This document shows, piece by piece, positions 57,067-64,000 of a DNA stretch of 64,000 nt. How positions within the stretch are numbered: position 1 is the first letter of the stretch; each line of letters begins with the position of its first letter. The stretch comes from Spongilla lacustris. Lineage: Eukaryota > Porifera > Demospongiae > Spongillida > Spongillidae. The notes under the pieces were generated by a model. It worked only from the letters and a program-made list of their open reading frames with translations. It did not search any database and was not told where the DNA came from. A program made the translations under genes and the position numbers. The DNA lies in assembly GCA_949361645.1 (NCBI GenBank), contig OX442429.1, positions 3,513,147 to 3,577,146 of the forward strand, read 5' to 3'.

Positions 57067-58059
57067 TGAATTCTCACACACTATAAGGGATCATGTGGGA
57101 TTCAGCATAAACTCCAGTATCAGTATTACCTTCCTCTTCTGTAAGAATGGCATGCAGGATCACACTGTAGTTCCCCTAGTGTACATCATATATGTGGCTA
57201 TCATTTTTGGTAGGGTTTCAAGGGGTAAATCAATTGAAACTCATTTATGATACAAGCAAAGTGCATGAAATTTTTTATTATGAGTAATGTGAATTAAGAG
57301 CGGGCGTTATGCATGCACTGCACATAATGACATCTTATAATACTGTACTGAATAACACCATTGTCCATAACCATGATGCACTTTCTTGAACAAAACGTGG
57401 GGTGGACTGTCATGCAGGTGGCTAACAGTCCTTGTGATTCATGCCACTTGTTAGCACTCCTCCTTTCCCTCACTGCACCGTCGTTTCCCTCACCAGAGAA
57501 TAGACAGTGCACCTTGGCCCTTGCCCTCAATCCTTCTCTGGGTAGCATACCAATTTGCGATAGTGTCATTGATTGAGAATCCATGTTGCCATTGCCATCG
57601 CCACACAGTGCTTTATGATGATGACATGGGAATGGGAATAATCTAATAGTATTATATCAGAAATAGTATTGTAACTCATTGTACCACTCAAATTTCAAGT
57701 CAGAAAAACAAATTGACAAAAGTTTATAAAAGTGTACTAACGTAAAGTGAAAATTATGAGTACTTTTATCATTAATGTTTTCAAAAACGTTTTTGCTCTC
57801 TGGCTTTTATAAATCATTAGGTGAGTATGTGAACAAATAACTTTTGTTCTTACTATCCTATATTTGTAAGCACCATTATGATACTTGCATTAATGTGTAC
57901 CTTTTTATACAGTTAAAAAATTTCCATAATTATTTTTATAACTGCATATGTGGGACTGTGCTTACGTGGCGATTGGGTTCTATAAAATGTGTTATTCTGT
58001 GAGGTTGGAAACTCTTCTCTATCCCCTAATCTGGATATCACAGGCAGGCCGAGGTAATG

Positions 58060-58720
58060 TCGTCTTTGTTATGTTGTTCAGCGCTCTGGATCTGCAATTT
58101 AGAAGCGTACGATAAGTACATTAAGGAGTTTAAAAGTGATTGGGTGGCTGCTGGCTTGTTTCTAACTGACAAAGGCCTTATTAGTGAAAAGGAGTAAGTT
58201 AACAAGCTGAAAAAGCATTGGGCTAACCGAATGGGTGTATATAGGACAAAGTGGAGTAAGCTTAATCGATCTAAAAAGCTAGATTCGAAAGAAGCTTTCT
58301 CTCATACCAGAAAGAAGTATTTTATGAGCTTACTATAATTCTAGACCATGAGGATACTCCTTTGTCATCATATTCCTCCAGTGAAGAGCACTCAGGAAGT
58401 CCTCCACCAGTAATGGAAGGTATTGAAACAGACAAAGCTCCTACACCTCTGAGCCCTTTACCTGTAGATGAGGTTGGCCAACATCATGCAACGACTCCAA
58501 CTGATGCATTGCTTGCACAATTCCAAGAGGAAGCTGAAAAACAGATGATAGCCGGGCTTTGCGTCAAATCATATCTAATAGTGCGAAGCTTTAAATGTAT
58601 TGTAAAATGCTCATTCTGCTGTAAGTGGGTGCTTGTCATTTGAAGATAACCTGATAGCATGTGTTTTTACTGAAAGAGCAGATCTTCATATACCACTTGT
58701 AACTCTTCTACCAGTCAAAC
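58060..58720 (+). mobile_element. Zinc-knuckle repeat family M, copy 3
   Basis: The best-preserved N-terminal part of the family: ICNLEAYDKYIKEFKSDWVA, AGLFLTDKGLISEKE then a stop, VNKLKKHWANRMGVYRTKWS and KLNRSKKLDSKEAFS. A serine-rich linker follows (SSYSSSEEHSGSPPP, 58362 on), then KCSFC with the knuckle truncated, then traces of the final CVFTE block (about 58660). Three or more frame breaks. The order of blocks is as in copies 1 and 2. Confidence 0.6.
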
Positions 58721-58756
58721 CCTTCTATTACTTCTTTGCCTGAACATTAACGATAG

Positions 58757-59304
58757 GTCGACCACTACATGTAGGTGCGTTAACCTACATGTAGGCGTGT
58801 TAACCTACATGTAGGCGTTGCAAATCGCGTTATTCCAAACAATGAACATATAGCCAACACTTGAAATAAGCATAATCAGTACAGCAAAGAGGGCTACTTG
58901 CAAGGTGGCGTCAGAAATAAACGCCAGCTACTACGTATGCTCTGGTTCGGACATGCCCCTCTTTTACTCAAGTTGTTCCAATTTTCTCAAAACTTTGCTA
59001 CAAGCTTTTTCGTTGTTTAGACAGCTATTTTTTGACCTGTCGCCAAACACACACGATTTCCAACCCGGCATCAAGAATCGTAGGCAATTTTTATACGCTC
59101 CTCCATCTCGATGGAATATCCACAGAGCCGATGGTTTAAGAGTCTCCGAAGTGAATTAAAAATAAAGCCGAATGGTATAGTGGTACATTATTAGAGCTGT
59201 AAGGTTTATGCGCCATTCAACGCGAGGACCAGAGGTTGCAATAGTTAACGCCTACGTGTAGGTTAAAACCACATTTTTTTGCCTACATGTAGGAGTGTGG
59301 TCAA
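58757..59304. mobile_element. TIR element K with CCTACATGTAGG motifs
   Basis: The inverted ends are GTCGACCACTACATGTAGG and CCTACATGTAGGAGTGTGGT. The perfect palindrome CCTACATGTAGG or one-base variants occurs three times at the left end (58765-58820) and twice at the right (59252-59292), separated by GTTAAC-containing spacers. Length about 550 bases. A frame of 84 codons (58905-59159) inside has no recognisable motif. Confidence 0.75.
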
Positions 59305-59689
59305 TCTATCATTAATAATGATTTATTCATTGATAGAAATATTGTTAGTGCTGTTGAGAGCAAACAAGTGTCATTCAAGACATGTAATATAGCACTTTCA
59401 TCCAATATCCTTTCCAGTTTTCTTTACAATTCAGCCTTCTGTTTATTTTGTCCGGGATAGTTGATGACGTCTTTGACAAATGCAATATAACCCACATCAA
59501 GCTTAAGCTTGCCAGAAATGGCACTATACTTTTTGCTTAATTGATTAGTAGCACAGATTTCAGTTCTTCTGTTGTCAATAGTCTAACTAAGGGATGACGT
59601 AGTCATTTCATTAGAATTAATTTCCATAAAACAATGAGTTGCGCACATGGGTTGGATTATAAATTGTCACTATTTATATTTTTTTGCAG

Positions 59690-59805
59690 GCAATTCTTGT
59701 AACTGAACCGAAGTGTTATGGATTTCAATGCTTTCACAATACAATGGAAGTATTACTTACTATTGCAGAGAGTTGGAATGTTCACCCATCATTGCCACTT
59801 GAAGA
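59690..59805 (+). CDS. THADA: THADA exon 10 (DUF2428)
   Basis: A 116-base exon after TTTTTGCAG, ending in phase 2 before GTATGT (59806). It reads AILVTEPKCYGFQCFHNTME, VLLTIAESWNVHPSLPLE, which continues 'RRSAGiPFyiQAll.sEp' from exon 9 exactly at the expected residue. The donor was chosen because it restores the reading frame with exon 11; no other nearby GT does. Confidence 0.9.
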
Positions 59806-60402
59806 GTATGTTATCTGTGTTTTAAGTAGTCGATGTCTTTACTTGGATAGAATCATTGTGTTCAATAAACTCGAAGAGGAACAGTCTCTATGTCTTTGTA
59901 AAGGTCCATTAATTTAAGCAATAATTTTGAGCTGAATGCATAAGTGATTAATAAAGTTACTTTAATAGCAAAAGTGTAAAGTGACTGTTTGCATGTATTG
60001 TCACATGTGTGCATATCACTTACAGAGTAAAAGTAGCTTTCTGGGTGATGGAAATTTTCCTGCTGTCACAAATAAGTAGAACATAAGAAGCAATGAAATA
60101 TATTGATATAGAAGACCCTTGCAACTTACCAATAATTTTCAGAGTTAGATAATCATTTTAGTAATCATTCCCTGCTACAAGGATTCTGGGTTTTGTACAC
60201 ATGTAATTGTGTGTAATATTCATCACAAGAAATGTAGACCATTTCAAACAGATATACCATTCTCTGGCTCAAAACATTGCTCCAAAGTGGATTGCTGTTT
60301 TAATAAGTTTTTAATTCTAACCCCTTGTTATATGTATTTTAAGTAGTAAATTAGTGATCTGCAAAATGATAGCAATTTATGATTTCTAATGTTCTGAACA
60401 AG

Positions 60403-60556
60403 AAATCAGAGTTTTGAAGTGGAACCATCAGCTGTACATGCGTTGAACATATTGAGAGCACTGTATCGGGATTCTATCCTGGGGCAACGTATTGTACCCT
60501 ACATTCCAAGAGGAATGATGGTTGCTATTGATGGGTTTTCAGCAAAATTTTGGCCA
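60403..60556 (+). CDS. THADA: THADA exon 11 (DUF2428)
   Basis: A 154-base exon, 1+51 codons, ending phase 0 at GTAAGT. It reads VEPSAVHALNILRALYRDSI, LGQRIVPYIPRGMMVAIDGF, SAKFWP. 'qVHALNILRALfrDt.Lge.i.pyv.....aai.gF.s..W' is strongly conserved in THADA. The start at 60403 (after CAAG) is the one that fits the phase left by exon 10. Its pyrimidine tract is weak, so the first few residues are less certain. Confidence 0.9.
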
Positions 60557-61056
60557 GTAAGTTATACATATTTAGCTTATTTATTTACATATAACGATTG
60601 ATATTCATTTTATCTGCAGTAATGATTAAGCATATTCTATTAGGTACTCTTATGAATATGCTGTAAATTGTAGGATAGTAATTTAGTTCATTACTACAGC
60701 ATAATTAAAAAAAATTTTGGATAGTAATATAGCAAGTTAATTCAACCCTAGCGTTCTGTTAAAGTTTTTTTCAGCATTTCTTATAATATAGCACAGTAAA
60801 TATTGCTAATGTTGTACATCATTAGGACTAAATGAATACTTTTGTTTACATGTACTAAAATTGCACTCTGTGTAGTGTTAACACTGAAGGCAATAAACGA
60901 TTTGCTTGATTTGTGTTACTTAATATACTACCGTTCTTCAGCATTGTGTACTAGTATTTGTAGTTAAAAAGTTATTACAGTATTTTTCACATCTCAATGC
61001 ATAGCCTATTCACCTTTTATAATTCATTCACTATGTTGTATACATTCAATCAACAG

Positions 61057-61247
61057 ATTCGAAATTCATCAACAATGTTACTTAGTGCTATTATGACAAG
61101 AATATTTGGTGTTAAAAAAGTGCAAGATGAACGTTCTCCTGAAAATAAAACCACAGCAATGGAGTTTTTTACCCGTTTTCCTACCCTACGGGAATGTATA
61201 CTAAAGAAATTGGAGATCGCTGTTACGGCCATGAGTAATTCAGAAAG
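61057..61247 (+). CDS. THADA: THADA exon 12 (last exon in window)
   Basis: A 191-base exon after ATCAACAG, ending in phase 2 before GTATTT (61248). It reads IRNSSTMLLSAIMTRIFGVK then KVQDERSPENKTTAMEFFTR and FPTLRECILKKLE. 'vRNsStlLFsALitRiFGvk...de.s..n...areFFsrfPtL' is a THADA signature. The remaining C-terminal part of the protein lies beyond the window. Confidence 0.97.
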
Positions 61248-61281
61248 GTATTTTTACTGAGCATGAAAATGTATATATATG

Positions 61282-62104
61282 TGGGACAGTGTCCAGCAAA
61301 ATTGGGCTTATAGGGTTATAATTTTATCACTATAAAAATTGCACATTGTACTAAACAACACATCTTCGCGACGGTACTACATTTTCCTTTCAAATTTCAT
61401 ACACTTGTTCCCACACCATTTCTCTGTGTGAAAATTGATTTTTGTGATCACACCTTTTCCGTGTCGTGGATACAACAATTGTTAACCCCGCGGGTTAGAA
61501 ATCCTCATTTCTCCACATACGAGTGTTAAAAATGTGTCAAATTCGGGTTGCACATAGAGGAGTCCTGTAGCTATTGGTTTGTTCTGTTCGTTAATTTCTA
61601 TATAATCCGTAACGGAGATACAGTTGAACAAACTATGGGGACGTTTTCCCGCTTGATTCCCGCCAATGATTTTGGCAAATCACGTCCCACTCAGTGAATG
61701 GGAAGGCGGTGATTATAACATTGGCGTGAATCAAGCGGGAAAATGTGCATGTAGTTTGCTCAACTGTATCTCCGTAATGGATGATTCAGAAATTAACAAA
61801 GAACAAACCAATAGCTACAGGACTCCTCTATGCACACTCCGAATTTGACGCGTTTTCAACACTGGTACTTGGAGAAATGTGGATTTCTAACCCGCGGGGT
61901 TAACGATTGTTGTATCCACAGCACGGAAAATGTGTAGATCACAAAAATCGATACTCACACAGAGAAATGATGTGGGAACAAGTGTACGAAATATGAAAGG
62001 AAAACGTAGTACCGTCGCGAAGATGTGTTGTTTAGTATAACGTGCAATTTTTATAGTGATAAAATTATAACCCCACAAGCCCGATTTTGCTGGACACTGT
62101 CCCA
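61282..62104. mobile_element. Long palindromic MITE, family B, copy 3
   Basis: An 823-base near-palindrome with tips TGGGACAGTGTCCAGCAAAA / TTTTGCTGGACACTGTCCCA. The flanking dinucleotide is TG on both sides rather than TA. It begins 34 bases after the exon 12 splice donor. It shares the GATTCGCGCCAATGAT-type centre and GTTAACCCCGCGGG landmarks with copies 1 and 2. Confidence 0.9.
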
Positions 62105-62150
62105 TGTGTATATAATTATTATATATATATTTATATGGTCCTAAAAATAT

Positions 62151-62282
62151 TGTTATGACTGAATTATCCACACATGCGCACGATGGTCTATGTTACGTCA
62201 TATGTTGTACATTTAATTGGTATGCTACGATAGATGAACAGATTTGCAGTAACGAGATTGGTATTAATTGCATGTCGTTACA
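62151..62282 (+). repeat. Putative short 5' LTR of gypsy element 2
   Basis: It starts TGTTATGACTG and ends GTCGTTACA, directly followed by CTTGGCGTAGTCGTC, a plausible primer-binding region, and then the gag start at 62298. The 3' LTR is outside the window, so this boundary is inferred. Confidence 0.45.
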
Positions 62283-62297
62283 CTTGGCGTAGTCGTC

Positions 62298-63209
62298 ATG
62301 TTGGAACCTAGCGCAAAGGAAGAGGTGATGGAAATAGAGGGAGCCAGAGCCACTGCTGTAAAGGTGAAGGGTTATGTTCGGCCGCTGGTTTCGCCAGACG
62401 CATTTTCTGGGGTAACGAGCTGGACAGACTGGATAGAACATTTTGAGGCAGTTGCAGTGCTTAACGACTGGGACGATGTAGCTAAGCTCCGGTGGTTGCC
62501 CGTCCGACTGTCAGGCAAAGCTCAGATGGCGTGGAAACGGTTGAGCCCTGAGGTGAAAGCTGACTACGAGGCGGCGAGGGAAGCTCTGGAAAAACGCATT
62601 GAACCTGAGAGTAAGCGTTAATTGTATTTTGTCGAGTTCCAGTTTAGGGGACGTAAGAAGGAGGAGACCTGGAGCGACTTCGCGGACGAGTTGCGGGTCA
62701 TGGCAGACAAGACGCTCCCTGAAATTGAGGCAAAGCAAAGGAATTGCTCACTGTTGAGCGTTTTCTCGGTGAGCTTACTAATCCCCAGTTTGCCTTCGCG
62801 GTTCGACAGAGGCAGCCTAAGACATTAGACGATGCTGTGGCCCGCACGCTGGAGACCGAGTCTTACCTCTTGCATGGATCAAAGGATGCTCAGGTGGCTG
62901 CTGTCACATGCACAACGGTGCCGAGTCCTGAGTCTACGTCAGTTGCAGCAGCCCCTGAACAGGAAACTCTCCTGCAACTGCTCGAGTCACTATCTCTGCG
63001 GATGGAAAAGATGGAAAAGACAATGGAACGCGGTTCGCCACCCTCACGGGCAACGGACTCGGCGAGGAGACGAAGCAGGTACACCACCTACATGTTTTAA
63101 GTGCGGTCAGATGGGTCACTATGCAAGAGGTTGTGCGGCTAAGGGTGGCCGCAGGCAGCAGGAAAACAAGCAGCCTTCAGCACTAAGAACCAGGTGTGCG
63201 AGGGCGTAA
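62298..63209 (+). pseudogene. Ty3/gypsy gag with CCHC knuckle, frameshifted
   Basis: It starts MLEPSAKEEVMEIEGARATA and contains the gag core SWTDWIEHFEAVAVLNDWDD, LPVRLSGKAQMAWKRLSPEV, then after an in-frame TAA at 62619 VEFQFRGRKKEETWSDFADE. Frame moves near 62740 and 63065 lead to QFAFAVRQRQPKTLDDAVAR and the zinc knuckle CFKCGQMGHYARGC (CX2CX4HX4C) at 63100-63141. The sequence is much fresher than in the other gypsy elements, but this copy needs one stop and two frame changes to be read, so it is probably defective. Confidence 0.85.
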
Positions 63210-63214
63210 AAACA

Positions 63215-64000
63215 ATGGTTCAATTGGATAGTACAAGTACATGTAGTTTGGTGAATGCAGCTTGTTCACACTTTGTATCTGCCATAGTGATGGAAACCCA
63301 GCTGAAGTTTATGGTAGACACAGGGGCAGCAGTTAGTCTCTTGAGTAGTAAGGTCTGGTGTGCATTAGGTGGTGAAAAGGTGTTGCAGTTATCCCTATGG
63401 GGTGGAAAACAGATTGTTGGTGTGGTGGGCAGCCCTCTAATGGTGCTGGGAGTGTGGACGCTAGATTTGAAATTTGCAGACCTTGTACTCCAAGCTGACT
63501 TTGTGGCAGTTGACTATCTTACAGTTGAGTCCATCATTGGTCTCGATTTCCTTGAGAGTCAGGGCTGTGTTGTTGACTTGCATAAGAAGCTTCTCCAGGT
63601 CGGGGGTCTATCAATTCCATTGGAGCATGGCCAGGATACTGGTGACTCTCAGCAGATTGCAGCAGAAGTGGCTTTGGTAGAGACACTATCTATTCTCCCA
63701 TTCAGTGAAATCCAGACTATGGCATCATGCAATCCAGTGATCGACAACAGGACTTGGCTGATAGAAGGCTCATGGGCTGACCTTCCAGTTATGATTGCTG
63801 GAGCATTGGTCACCTCAACCCCTACAGGGCAAGGGGGTTATGTGCCTATTCTTATTATCAACCCTTTACCAACAGATGTCACCATATACAAGGGAACACG
63901 GGTGGCAACAGCAAGCCCACTTGAAAGCATGATGGTGGCTCCAGTCGGTGAGGTGCACAACAACAGCTCAAATGTCCATCATGTGTCATCCCAGAAGAAC
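63215..64000 (+). CDS. Ty3/gypsy pol start: retropepsin-like protease (partial, right edge)
   Basis: An open frame from 63215 to the window end (262 codons, no stop). The retropepsin active site is LKFMVDTGAAVSLLSS (DTG) with a later IIGLDFLESQG, the usual 'iiGlDfL' second protease motif. The sequence after the protease (MASCNPVIDNRTWLIEGSWA ...) is the spacer that precedes RT in gypsy pol. RT and integrase would lie beyond the window. The element is in the same orientation as THADA, in intron 12. Confidence 0.85.
   Translation, partial: MVQLDSTSTCSLVNAACSHFVSAIVMETQLKFMVDTGAAVSLLSSKVWCALGGEKVLQLSLWGGKQIVGVVGSPLMVLGVWTLDLKFADLVLQADFVAVDYLTVESIIGLDFLESQGCVVDLHKKLLQVGGLSIPLEHGQDTGDSQQIAAEVALVETLSILPFSEIQTMASCNPVIDNRTWLIEGSWADLPVMIAGALVTSTPTGQGGYVPILIINPLPTDVTIYKGTRVATASPLESMMVAPVGEVHNNSSNVHHVSSQKN

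Noticed and set aside
59167..59250. tRNA-like stretch with GGTATAGTGGTA and a later GAGGTTGCAATAG
   Set aside because: Box A is plausible but box B does not match GGTTCGANNCC, and I cannot fold convincing acceptor and anticodon stems. At most a tRNA-derived relic.

Overview
Animal nuclear DNA: AT-rich, with GT-AG introns and many metazoan-type transposons. A marine invertebrate is likely, and a sponge is my first guess, from the transposon families and the frequent TACATG/TACATGTA words. The species cannot be fixed from sequence alone. There is no operon, CRISPR array, rRNA or convincing tRNA.

One host gene spans almost the whole window on the + strand: THADA (Trm732 family), the large ARM/HEAT-repeat partner of the FTSJ1/Trm7 tRNA 2'-O-methyltransferase. 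I place 12 internal exons (1-50, 2024-2179, 2587-2664, 23078-23356, 23419-23557, 40729-40939, 41627-41777, 44537-44677, 55115-55357, 59690-59805, 60403-60556, 61057-61247). Splice phases agree at every junction and no exon has a stop. They total about 1.9 kb of coding sequence in 61 kb. Both the start and the C-terminal part of the gene lie outside the window.

Nearly everything else is intron filled with layered mobile DNA. Intron 3 (20.4 kb) holds foldback elements, a nested MITE cluster (4.3-6.1 kb), a SWIM/YqaJ remnant, an LTR element (8.9-13.1 kb), a THAP/DDE_Tnp_4 transposon (13.8-16.9 kb) and a LINE split by a 2.6-kb composite insertion (17.4-22.7 kb). Intron 5 (17.2 kb) holds a reverse-strand Ty3/gypsy element with integrase ahead of reverse transcriptase (24.6-31.5 kb), broken by a piggyBac transposon and a MITE, then a hAT relic, a 1.1-kb near-perfect palindrome and TTAA-type elements. 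Introns 7-9 hold further MITEs, a DIRS-type fragment, minisatellites, a pogo-like relic and an unidentified decayed reading frame. Intron 12 starts with a MITE 34 bases after the splice donor, followed by the 5' part of a fresher gypsy element that runs off the window.

The most informative feature is a set of nested insertions whose empty target sites survive in a partner copy: the other LTR, the other foldback arm, or a tandem unit. For the piggyBac, the interrupted reading frame itself marks the site. These give exact boundaries, target duplications and relative ages. Two items look undescribed to me: a three-copy family encoding a small zinc-knuckle protein (copies at 15.1, 20.5 and 58.1 kb) and an unidentified reverse-strand reading frame at 51.8-52.5 kb.
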